A stretch of 64,000 bases of DNA from Petrosia ficiformis (lineage: Eukaryota > Porifera > Demospongiae > Haplosclerida > Petrosiidae), in the NCBI GenBank assembly GCA_947044365.1, contig OX345639.1:601501-665500 (forward strand), written 5' to 3'. The notes under the pieces are model-generated. The model was given only the letters and a program-made list of their open reading frames with translations. It had not been told where the DNA came from and searched no databases. Below are positions 52,571 through 63,268 of the stretch, in pieces. Position 1 is the first letter of the stretch, and each line of letters starts with the position of its first letter. Position numbers and translations under genes: made by a program.

Positions 52571-53760
52571 CTGCAAAGATTAGTGAATAGTAACATATTC
52601 GATATGCTTGAAAGAGATGCATTTTTGGAAAATGATCTTCAATAAGCCAATGAGCTTCAATAAGCACGATAGTTATTATATACCCCACACTGAATGATGC
52701 CGATTATAGCTGTAGACAAATCAGGAAATCCTCGCTTGAATGTTATAGATAATGATGAATGCATTCTACCCACAACATCGTCATCATATTGATATCATAT
52801 GACCAAACTGGGAAACGTTTGAGTGAATTTCTGCTTTTAATTATCTGCTGTTATTGGAGACAGACAGACACACACCCACGCTATAACTAGGCCTGGCACA
52901 ATATGCCAGCATAATTTAGAGCATAACAGTATTTCATAATTATGTTTAAACAGCAATTATCAAAATATGGTTGGCATGAAACAACTAAGAAGCATGGTTA
53001 AATTCAAGAATTACTGCTATTTCCACATAGTCCTGAAGAGAACAATGCTGAGACTATGTAAAATGTGTCTTTTAAAACCAGAAAAACTCTTTCAACTGAT
53101 GCCTAAATATGAATTAATCTTAATGTTCCATTGGGTATTCTTGAGAGCATAATGATCATTACTGTGGAGCATACTAAGGATGATTCTTAGAACATATAGC
53201 ATATTAGCTCTTTTTAGCATAATGTGTCAAGGCCTAGCAATAACTCCCACCCATGCTATGATGCAATAATGTGTCAAGGCCTAGCAATAACTCCCATGCT
53301 ACGATGCAAGGGTTAATAATGTGTCAAGGCCTAGCAATAACTCCCACGCTATGATTCAAGGGTTAATAATGTGTCAAGGCCTAGCAATAACTCCCATGCT
53401 ATGATGCAAGGGTTAATAATGTGTCAAGGCCTAGCAATAACTCCCATGCTACGATGCAAGGGTTAATAATGTGTCAAGGCCTAGCAATAACTCCCACCCA
53501 TGCTATGATGCAAGGGTTAATAATGTGTCAAGGCTTAGCAATAACTCCCACCCATGCTATGATTCAAGGGTTAATAATGTGTCAAGGCCTAGCAATAACT
53601 CCCACCCATGCTATGATTCAAGGGTTAATAATGTGTCAAGGCTTAGCAATAACTCCCATGCTACGATGCAAGGGTTAATAATTATCCCACAAATCAACAT
53701 CCAAAAATTATTACTTAGCACAGACAATTTATGAAATTAAAAGTTAGTTTCAGTTTGAAT
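52571..53760. other. spacer between receptor 5' side and catalase 3' end
   Basis: Includes possible upstream receptor exon(s) at about 52690-52790 that I could not join with confidence, and a tandem array at 53215-53690. No independent gene is supported. Confidence 0.45.
53215..53690. repeat. 45-54-bp tandem repeat
   Basis: About nine copies of AATGTGTCAAGGCCTAGCAA + TAACTCCCA(CCCA)TGCTATGATG + CAAGGGTTAAT. Units differ by presence of CCCA and of the CAAGGGTTAAT tail. It lies just downstream of catalase. Confidence 0.95.
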
Positions 53761-54446
53761 TCACAGAGCTGACTTGATGGACCTTTCCTGTGAAAATATA
53801 AGAAATGATTGTATTTATCTTTGAATTGTAGACTCACGTTTTTGTATTTCTCAAGAAGTGATGCTATTCTAGCACCATAATCAGGATGAACTTCAGAAAA
53901 GTTACGCACCTAAAATATAATTAATTTACTGAATCTTTGAATTCATGAATGGATGGATGAATGAATGGTACATACAGCTCTTTTCTGAATGAACTCTGCA
54001 GCATCTTTGAGATGTGAAGCAATGTTATACACCAGTCTTGACTTCTCCTCAATACTTAAAACATCCAACCAAAAATTTGTTACCTAAAGAGAATCAAGGT
54101 TTCATAGGGTTTGTATGTGTGTGTGTGTAGGTGTGTAAGTACGTGTTGGGTGGAGTGTCCAAACTCGTAAATGAATCAGAATAATGCCTGCGATCCTGGA
54201 CGATGTGTGTGTGTATGTGTGTGTGTGTGAGTGTGTGTGTGCTCCTACTTGTGAGAAATTATCGTCATTTGCTGTATTATACCTCTTGACATCTCCAGTT
54301 ACCTATTTCAAGAAAAGATACTGAGCAGCAACTCATATATTTATAAAATAACAAAACACACCACAACCGTCTTTGAAATGGCATGTTTTGGATTTTCCAA
54401 AGGACCGCAGTAGCTGTTGGGATAATAATTAGGAGCTCCACCTGAT

Positions 54447-54504
<58 letters not shown>

Positions 54505-57500
54505 GGAGGTAGAGAGGGAGGGAGAGGATTTTTATTGTTCAGATGTCAAATTAAAGCAATTAAATAAGACATTGTGTAGGTCAAAGGTCACCTTGATTCC
54601 CATCAACATTCATTGGTCCATCTCTTTGATAATTCCGAGTACGTGCAGCATAAGGACAATTAACTGGTATCTGATGATAATTAGCACCCAGACGATGACG
54701 ATGAGTATCATCATATGAAAATAGACGACCCTACAGATGGAAGTAGAGAGTATGAAAGAAGAGTGCCATTAATTTGGTGTTTCTCCTACATGGGTTGCTA
54801 ATAAAGTTAATTAACTAAGCAGCATGACTCGCATATCTAGTTCCTCCCACTAATTTATTAGTCAATAAAATCTCTCGCTATACTTATTTCACTGAATTGC
54901 TGTTCCTAACCATTGCTAGTAACACCAATGTCCTAACCAGTGTACCTATCCTAGTAACACCCATGTCCTAACCAGTGTACATTTCCTAGTAACACCAATG
55001 TCCTAACCAGTGTACCTATCCTAGTAACACCAATGTCCTAACCAGTGTACCTATCCTAGTAACACCAATGTCCTAACCAGTGTGCCTATATCCTAATAAC
55101 ACCAATGTCCTAACCAGTATACCTATCCTAGTAACACCAATGTCCTAACCAGTGTACCTATCCTAGTAACACCAATGTCCTAACCAGTGTGCCTATATCC
55201 TAATAACACCAATGTCCTAACCAGTGTACCTATCCTAGTAACACCAATGTCCTAACCAGTGTGCCTATATCCTAATAACACCATTGTACCTATCTTAATA
55301 ACACCAATGTCCTAACCAGTGTACCTATCCTAACAACACCAATATCCTAACCAGTGTATCTATCCTAGTAACACCAATGTCATAACCAGTGTACCTTTCC
55401 TAGTAACACCAATGTCCTATCACTGACATGAACATATTCATCTACAAATGCATACATACATACATCCTGTTGTATCTTACCTGCAACATCTTGTCAGGTG
55501 ATGGTTCAATTCCAGGAACCATATGTGCTGGGGAGAAGGCAATCTGTTCTACGTCAGTGAAATAGTTGCTAGGGTTACGATTCAATACTAATTTTCCTAC
55601 GGGAATAAGTGGGAACTCTTTCTGTGGCCAGATCTGATTGGTGGAAAGTATAGCCAATAGAGAATGGATAAAGAGATGGCAAGAAGAGTACCTTTGTGAG
55701 ATCAAAAGGATTCCAGCGAAATCTTTCAGCTTCATCAAATGTCATAACTTGAATATAAAGAGACCAAGAAGGCTAGAATGATATAAATAGTAAAGTTTAT
55801 TCCAATAATGGGCAGTTTTAAGTACAATAATGCTTTATATTTCACCAAAAGATTTGCTAATTGCAAAAGATTTTTAGGAGTAGCAGTTCAAATTACTTAG
55901 TATCACAGTATTATTTAGTAATATTAGTACAGTAATATCCTCCATTGATTTTTAGGAGTAGCAGTTCAAATTACTTAGTATCACAGTATTATTTAGTAAT
56001 ATTAGCACAGTAATATCCTCCATTGATTTTTAGGAGTAGCAGTTCAAATTACTTAGTATCACAGTATTATTTAGTAATATTAGTACAGTAATATCCTCCA
56101 TTGATTTTAATAACTCTCACTTGCTATTATTAAGTTTCAAATTACTGTTTACTTACGTAATTTCTATTGGCGATAGCCTCATATAAATCCTTTATGCCAT
56201 AATCAGGATTAGTGGATGAAAGCATAGCTGCCTTTTCTACCGCTAGATTTTTAATGCCTTGATCAGTCTAATAAAAGATATCACATGATTATCACCTGAT
56301 CAACAATGAAAATATAATCATTCTCTGTTTACTTATCTGTCTGTCGATCTATCCATCCATTTGTCAGTCTGTCCACCTGTCTGTCCATCTAGTCTTCCAT
56401 CCATCATCTGTCTGTCCGTTCATCTATCTGTCTATTTGATAAAGATACCTTGTAATGGAACTTGCAGTAAACAGCTTCACCATTCTTGTTTACTAACTTG
56501 AAAGTATGAGACCCATAACCATTCATGTGACGATGTCCATCCGGGATCCCACGATCGGAGAACAAGAATGAGACCTGATGAGTAGTCTCTGGTCTCAGAC
56601 TAATGAAATCCCAAAACATGTCAGCATCCTAAAGATAAGGAGAAGAGAAACAAAAGACCATGATGGGGAGAGGAAGAAAAGGTTGAAACGATTTGCTGAA
56701 GATAATTTTAAAGTAAAAAAAAAAAGAAATTTAACACACTTCAATTATTATGTAACAAATAGTAATACTGTTAATTAATTAACTACCTTCAAATGTGTTG
56801 ATGGATTTCGCTTTTGAGTATGTATAAAACTAGGAAACTAGATTTGAAAAGAAAGAATTTAATTAATTATTAATTAATTAATTTTGATACCAGGATAGGA
56901 TCTCTAATAAAGAAGATAGGTGTATTGTTTCCTACAAGATCCCAGTTTCCATCTTCGGTGTAAAACTTGACTGCAAACCCTCGAGGATCTCTCACAGTGT
57001 CAGCACTACCAGATTCGCCACCTATCAAACAGGGTGACAATGAAATAGTAACAAGATTTTTTAAAATGTCACATAGTTTCTTACCGACAGTTGAGAACCT
57101 AATAGCTATCGGAGATCTTTTTCCTATCTGATTAAAAACCTTAGCTTTGCTGTATCTAGTTATGTCATGAGTGACTTCAAAATATCCAAATGCACCTAAA
57201 ATTGAGATTCAACTTCATAAAATATTTTACAACTACAAAAAATGATAGTACCCATCCACTCCGCCTACACAAGCAAGATAATATTATCTGGAAGATAAGA
57301 CTACAGTATTGTAATAATGTGGTGAAGAACATTGACTTTGGTTATTGTCTTCTGTTATTACTATATTACAATTCTAAAAATGTCTTCAGATGATTATTTC
57401 TTCTCATTGTACATTCACAGTATTGTCTTCAGACGACTGTCTCTTTCTCATTGTACATTTACAATATTGTCTAGTTAGTTTAAATTTTTTGTCGCTATAT

Positions 57501-58282
57501 AAGCAAGTACAAATTTCATATTACTCAAAAACTCTATGTAGCTAAACCTCTGTAAATCAATGATACTGCATTTTGGTAATGAGGAAAACTGTGGCTGTTA
57601 ATAAATTATGGCAGTATTTCTGAATTTGACCCAAGTCAAGATGCCCTAAATTTTCACAGGCTATATATATTTCCTGTTTCTCATGAAAACTGACAGACTG
57701 TGAAAATTATATTTACGAAATAATGGGTCACGCCTAACCACGTGAACATTTTTGTTCAATGCGAAAATTTTATTGCAAAATAGTTGAATATCATCAAAAC
57801 ACAAACATTTTACGTGTGAAAATTTAGGCATTTTAATCTATGAATATTTAATTAAGTAGTCCATCATATTTACCAGCTCCTTTAGCATGTACTACCCTTT
57901 CTGGTATTCGTTCTCGATCAAAGTGTGCCATCTCATCCAAAAATGTGTAGTCCTGGAGAAGTACAGGCCCTCTAGCACCCACAGTAAGAGTAGAGGTCTT
58001 ACTGTCTATTGGGTGTCCATGGCTAGTGGTAAGAGGATCAGGTACCTAAAGAAAATATGAATATAGTATCTTTGTCACAATTATGTATTCAAACAATTTA
58101 TATTAAATTCAATTCAGCTAAGCTGCTTGCAAACTCCAGCATTAATGTTTAAAATTTAAATAAAATCAATTAATATTCCAAAAAATAAAATGGCATATTG
58201 CTTTTTGCTACTTCTTACATACTTTCTTACTCTTGGAGAAATCTGTCAATTGGTTTGCTGTCTTGCTCCTATCGTCTGCCAT
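53761..58282 (-). CDS. CAT: catalase
   Basis: Haem enzyme degrading hydrogen peroxide, usually peroxisomal. About 15 exons. ATG 58282 ([20 protein letters not shown]) is followed by the second exon from about 58047 ([20 protein letters not shown]). The catalytic His is in [19 protein letters not shown] and the distal Asn in [24 protein letters not shown]-region and core segments follow: [20 protein letters not shown] (56630-56450), [20 protein letters not shown] (about 55634) and [20 protein letters not shown]. The proximal haem-ligand Tyr is in [20 protein letters not shown] (about 54731). The C-terminus is [11 protein letters not shown] after a 47-bp intron, stop 53761. The ending is not a canonical SKL-type PTS1; catalases often use weaker signals. 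Introns carry two minisatellites and an (AG)n run. Confidence 0.96.
54447..54510. repeat. (AG)n microsatellite
   Basis: GAGAGA run within a catalase intron, followed by GGGAGG variants. Confidence 0.9.
54900..55420. repeat. 35-37-bp minisatellite
   Basis: About 14 copies of CCTATCCTAGTAACACCAAT + GTCCTAACCAGTGTA, with TATATCCTAATAACACC variants recurring in alternation. It lies in a catalase intron. Confidence 0.95.
55860..56105. repeat. 82-bp tandem triplication
   Basis: GATTTTTAGGAGTAGCAGTT through AGTAATATCCTCCATT is present three times with one or two differences. It lies in a catalase intron. Confidence 0.95.
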
Positions 58283-58391
58283 TTTGTTTTGTCTAAAGGT
58301 CAGCTTGAACAAAAGTAATTAATTATTCATAAGTTAAAAATACAAAACTAATCATAATTATAAAAATAATGTACTAGTAGATCTGTAACTA
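58283..58391. promoter_or_regulatory. 109-bp tandem spacer, ASTE1 3' / catalase 5'
   Basis: Both flanking genes are on the minus strand. The spacer must hold the ASTE1 polyadenylation site and the catalase core promoter. No clear TATA element is seen. Spacing alone does not prove co-transcription. Confidence 0.4.
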
Positions 58392-60287
58392 TTAATCTTC
58401 CTCCTCCTCCTCCTCCTCCTCCTCCTCCTCCTCTTCATCACTGTCAATAGCTAACATTGCAAATGGATTCATAGATGTAACACTTGATGATACACTTTTC
58501 GATGATTTTTTTGATTTGCTATCTCCACTGCTCAGTGTGGTTGCAGTTTTCAATTGTTTGTTACCACGAGGAAGACAGGCTGTAATAGTTGATAAAAGCT
58601 TTGAGTAAAGCATTGATCCACTAAATTCACTTTCAACTATTCTATCCACATCCTTTTTGAATGCATAGAAAAGCACCAATCGGCCATCAAAGAGAAAAGC
58701 GGGTGAGATAAAAAGGAGTGGATTTAGAAGGATATTATTGAGTTTCATCACATCATGATAGACACACTGCCAGATAGAGAATTTATGAAGAGCATTCATC
58801 CATTTTCCACTCCTGTCTTCCCTTACAGAGCGACCTCGAGGCAGAAGGGATTCAGGGTTTTTATCTCTGGAACAAAATAGTAAACAGAGAATAAGAGATT
58901 TAATTATATGATAACTAGGAGAACATTTTCTAGCCCAGTAGCAAGACGCAGCAACAACTAACTTCCATCTTCGTTCAAAACTCTCGAGTACAAGTGGATC
59001 TATGTGTATTACATCACAAAGTATTTGAATACGTTCAGGAGTTCTTAATTCATGGATATTTCCTATAGAAGGGAGTTGAAGATCGACACTGCAACTAACA
59101 TTCTCTTTACGTAAATCAGCTTCAAACCGAACAATTTCACTCACCTTGTCACCAGTCATTAATGGAGCTAAAATTGCATATATGGATTGACGAATATCTC
59201 GGCTGCACTGCTGTGCAGTAGATTCATGCGGATTGTCGGTTACAATACGCAGGAAAGATTGTCCGAGTACCAGTATCTCCATCAAACCTGACACAAAATA
59301 CCCACAACGATACTGCCGTAAAACCCATTCTGGTATTTCATTTCCTCCAGTAGTATTAAGGTCTGTATGAGTCATTAACTGATCTTCAGTTATAGTATGC
59401 ATTATGTTATACATACATTCTGCTTTCTTGAAGTTATTAGCTAAAGCGTGGCGTAATCCAGACCCTCCTTCCAAGGTAGATACATGCTCCAATAATTCAG
59501 GAACGCTATGAAATCTTGCAGTGTAACGAATAACCCTTTCTACCTTTGCTGTGCTTCTAGAATGTCCAACAGTACTTTGTGTTGATAATGTTATGTCTTG
59601 TTTCAAAACATTATCATATAAATCTGAGAGGAAATCGTTACCGATAATAGAAGGTATCATTCGACATAGTTTAGGATCGCTAAATCCAAAAATGGAACTA
59701 AATTGTTGAAGAGTGAACATATCTCCAGTAACTGGTTTGCCTTCCCAGTTCAAATGACTGATTGGTATATACCCAGCCTCAACATTGAACATGTAATAAT
59801 CGGAGTCCTGTGCTACTACTGGACAATGATAGTAATTTGCTATAGCAACTGTATCAGGGTCTGCCTCCCCATCGACAAAATATAATGGGATCTGTAATTC
59901 TTCTAAAACCTCTCGAAATACTTCAATGGACATTACTGGGAGTATTCCTTGTGTATGACGATGCTCATTGAGAATAGTCTCTCGTATTCGCTTTACCCAT
60001 TCCCTCCTCCGCTTCCATATAACCTGTTCTTTCTCTCGTTTGCTGTCAATACCATCAAAAACTACAACTGGCACTACCCCACTGGTCTTTAATGCATTAA
60101 AGAAATGAAGCAGATGATGACGAAAACTCCAGTACTGACCTCCATGAATCCAGTCAATATTGAACAAGGCATGTAGAGAATGGCATAGACTATAACCATC
60201 TATAACTAGGTGTCCTTTTGCTTCATATTTTAACCATTTACCAGAAAAGTTCTCATCAACAAAGGTTGTTAATCCTGGAATACCCAT
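58392..60287 (-). CDS. ASTE1: asteroid-like XPG/FEN-family protein
   Basis: Homologue of Drosophila Asteroid and human ASTE1, a PIN-fold/XPG-family protein (ASTE1 acts as a structure-specific nuclease with shieldin in vertebrates). One uninterrupted 631-codon exon. The N-terminus MGIPGLTTFVDENFSGKW is the family start, followed by the acidic metal-binding positions in LVIDGYSL and VVVFDGID. The internal XPG-I block is YFVDGEADPDTVAIANYYHC plus PVVAQDSDYYMFN. The C-terminus is Ser-rich and ends with a run of about 14 acidic residues (mostly Glu) encoded by a TCC repeat (58395-58430). That run may vary in length. Intronless in a neighbourhood of multi-exon genes, as is common for this family's main exon. 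Confidence 0.93.
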   Translation of the reverse strand: MGIPGLTTFVDENFSGKWLKYEAKGHLVIDGYSLCHSLHALFNIDWIHGGQYWSFRHHLLHFFNALKTSGVVPVVVFDGIDSKREKEQVIWKRRREWVKRIRETILNEHRHTQGILPVMSIEVFREVLEELQIPLYFVDGEADPDTVAIANYYHCPVVAQDSDYYMFNVEAGYIPISHLNWEGKPVTGDMFTLQQFSSIFGFSDPKLCRMIPSIIGNDFLSDLYDNVLKQDITLSTQSTVGHSRSTAKVERVIRYTARFHSVPELLEHVSTLEGGSGLRHALANNFKKAECMYNIMHTITEDQLMTHTDLNTTGGNEIPEWVLRQYRCGYFVSGLMEILVLGQSFLRIVTDNPHESTAQQCSRDIRQSIYAILAPLMTGDKVSEIVRFEADLRKENVSCSVDLQLPSIGNIHELRTPERIQILCDVIHIDPLVLESFERRWKLVVAASCYWARKCSPSYHIIKSLILCLLFCSRDKNPESLLPRGRSVREDRSGKWMNALHKFSIWQCVYHDVMKLNNILLNPLLFISPAFLFDGRLVLFYAFKKDVDRIVESEFSGSMLYSKLLSTITACLPRGNKQLKTATTLSSGDSKSKKSSKSVSSSVTSMNPFAMLAIDSDEEEEEEEEEEEEED

Positions 60288-60342
60288 AGTCTAGTGTTCA
60301 CCACACCCACTAAAAAATCCAGGCCGGGTGTGGTCCAAAAAT
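60288..60342. promoter_or_regulatory. 55-bp bidirectional promoter, ASTE1 / EI24
   Basis: Only 55 bp separate the divergent ATGs at 60287 and 60343. The gap contains CCACACCCAC and the related GGGTGTGG on opposite strands, giving a loosely symmetric arrangement. Function is inferred from the spacing. Confidence 0.6.
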
Positions 60343-63066
60343 ATGGATATTTTACAAGATGGTGTGTTGGCCTTTGTTCTTGGATTAAGGGACGCACTAA
60401 TAGGTTGTTTTAATGCTATTAAAATTGTTTTCCAGTAAGCAACATATTGTATTAAAAGTATAGTAATCATTATTGTGATCATTACAATACTATGTAATTT
60501 ATGTATAAATTATATATAATAATTATTATTATATTATATTATTATTATAATAATAATATATATATATATATATAATGTAAATTTGTATTTTCAGAAATAG
60601 AAAAATTAGAAGTAAAGTCGTTTTATGTTTCATACTCAATGGACTGATTCTTGCAGTAAGAAATTTATAATTGACGTATCTATTATATATATAGTTATTT
60701 TACAATAAATAATTATAATAATTTTTATGTTATGAAGTTCTCTCATCATTCAGTTGAGTGTAGTGATATTTGAACAACTCATTCTGCCAATCATCCTCTT
60801 TCTAGTCAACTGGATATCAGGTAAACTGTAATATCCACCCATCCATATTCATTTTGTTATAGTAGTATTAATACATTCAAGTCATTTGCTAGTTTCATAC
60901 CAATACTGTTACTAATATCCACCCATCCATATTCATTTTGTTATAGTAGTATTAATACATTCAAGTCATTTGCTAGTTTCATACCAATACTGTTACAGCT
61001 ACCAAAGTTAGAAAATAATTATACACTTCTTTGTTAGTTAATCAGATCAAACATCGCCTCATACCAGAAACTTGAGGAATGAGCATTTGGGTTTCAGGTT
61101 ATGTGGTTCATTTACTATTTGTATTTTATTCTTTAGCGATATTTAAAAAAGACATATCAGAGATTCAGTTAGAATGGTTAGAGTCAATTATTTCTTATAT
61201 ATTTACTGGTTTGTGGATGCTCCCAATGTTTGTAATCACTACTCCAATCAACAACTTGTGGTTCAGGGTATGATTTATCTATCTATCCATTCATCTATCT
61301 ATCTGTTTGTCTATCTATTTATGTGCTTGTATATCTATTTATCATAAAGGATATAGCTGTTGAATGTTATGACCATATGAAGAAACGACAACATGACTTG
61401 AAAAAACCAAAACAAAAGTAACAGTACAGTTATTATACATCTATGCTAATCACGTAAACATCTATATATCAATATATCTATCTATCTATCCATCTATCCA
61501 TCCATCCATCTACTTATGTACATGTATGTATGTATGTATGTATGTGTTAGTGCTGAAACAAATATTAAAATATTGAATATTCGTTTGTTAAGGAAACAAG
61601 TATTCGAATACCAAAAGGCAGTATTCGTTTCAGCACTAGTATGTATGTATGTATGTATGTATGTATGTATGTATGTATGTATGTATGATGTATGTATCTA
61701 TCTATCTATTTATCTATAGATGGTCATTGAAGATGCTCATTACTGATTTACTGTATGGAGTAGCTATAGAAGTTGTATTTATGATCCAAGTATTCATAAC
61801 ATTATATACTCTATAATCCCATTGATTGATTCTCTACTCACAGGCTACTATTATTAAACTGATTCCTGTTGGTGGATGGGTTATCGCTCTCTTTCATATG
61901 GCATTACTTTATTCATTATACAGTTTTGAGTACAAGTGGTCTTATCAAGGTTTGTATTTATATGAGAAATATTTAGGAAACGTTAATTATAGTTAGTGTC
62001 AGGAGGGCTGATGCTATGTGTGACTTTAGCAAAAGACATGTAATTACTTGTGAGAAGGCATTTCTGCCACTTTGAGAGTATAATAACAAGTTTATAATTA
62101 TGTATACATTCAAAATGCCAATCATACCTGCCCATATGCAATTACCACGTCACTTGTGAAATTTACTAGTTAAAGATATTATATTTATGCTAACTTAAAA
62201 GTTGCAAGCAAACATTATTTATAATATTTCTTTTTTGTTCTTTTTGAAAGGTGTAACAGTTCAGAGGAGACTCTCATGTATAGAGACTCACTGGCCATAT
62301 TTCCTTGGCTATGGATTTCCTTTAGCTGTCCTAACATCAACCCCTCTTTTATCTCCATTTGCCGTTGGAGGTTCCCATCTCAGACACACAGCTGGGAATA
62401 TTATTTTGAGGTTAGTGTTAGAAATTATCATAGTTTTTATAATCTCCATTTCATTTAACAGTGCTTGCGTATTTGCACTCTCATTTCCATTAATGGTATT
62501 AGGAGCATTCTCTGTGACTCATAGTGAACTAAGGTAAGTCTTGATAGGTCAATGTTGAAAGTAGAGTTAGAAAATACTGAGTCATTATAAATTCATGATT
62601 GTTGCTATGGAAATGCAGATAAGGCACATTACACTGTTTCTAGTACTATAGTATAGCATATATATCATACTATGAATATATAATGAGCTCAGCTTCAATC
62701 ACCATGCTTCTATGGTGAGTTATTAAGTTTTCATTTAACTACATTAGTATTTAGATATACATGTAATGATTGTATTGAATACAGGTATGTTTACACTGGA
62801 GCAGTTTAACCAGTTATAAAACCTGTTGAAGTTTTCTCAAGTCTAGTGTAAACATACTTGAATATGTGTACCGGTTTAGGTAGTTTTGAACCAGCCCATA
62901 GTAGAAATAATATAATCTTACAAGTAATATTCATTGACCTGTCTATCTCTCTGTCTCCATCTCTTTATCTCTCTACTATATATATAGCTTTAATCGTCTT
63001 CCGATCTTCAAGTTAGCAAGAATTTTATGCAACAATTTGTTTAGATTAGTTCTACCAAAAAGATAA
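60343..63066 (+). CDS. EI24: etoposide-induced protein 2.4 homologue
   Basis: ER multipass membrane protein with a role in autophagy (EPG-4 in nematodes). Ten exons: 60343-60434, 60595-60655, 60754-60820, 61098-61267, 61350-61417, 61730-61799, 61844-61949, 62251-62410, 62462-62533 and 62988-63066, all in phase. Matches to the family: AFVLGLRDALIGCF near the N-terminus, [51 protein letters not shown] and ETHWPYFLGYGFPLAVLTS. It also has ACVFALSFPLMVLGAF and a final FNRLPIFKLARILCNNLFRL with a basic end PKR. Intron 8 (62411-62461) is 51 nt with no stop in frame, so retention would add 17 residues. Confidence 0.92.
60829..60998. repeat. 85-bp tandem duplication
   Basis: TATCCACCCATCCATATTCA through CATACCAATACTGTTAC occurs twice almost exactly, in EI24 intron 3. 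Confidence 0.95.
61510..61730. repeat. TATG/CTAT microsatellite with embedded inverted repeat
   Basis: Two (TATG)n runs (61518-61545 and 61638-61690) flank a segment whose ends TTAGTGCTGAAACAAATA and TATTCGTTTCAGCACTA are inverted, suggesting a small hairpin element inside a microsatellite. It lies in EI24 intron 5. Confidence 0.7.
62782..62860. repeat. 79-bp inverted repeat
   Basis: CAGGTATGTTTACACTGGA and TCTAGTGTAAACATACTTG are inverted. The terminal motif AAGTATGTTYACA is shared with the element at 33049. It lies in the last EI24 intron. Confidence 0.7.
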
Positions 63067-63268
63067 AATATTAGGTCTGATATTTATTATTTAATTATTA
63101 GTTATTAATAATATCATGAGCTCCTGATAATATTCATTGCTCATATGATTGCTCATATGATTGCCCAATATTGGCAATGACATTTTTGATAGCTTGCAAT
63201 ATCTTTTGGAGGCGTGACAGCTCTTGTTTCTGGAATCTAAGAGTGGCTTGTTTTGGTTGTTGGACAAG

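Noticed and set aside
52690..52800. Possible first exon of the receptor with ATG near 52768
   Set aside because: Reading phases do not join to the exon at 52570 without an extra unproven splice, and no signal peptide is visible.
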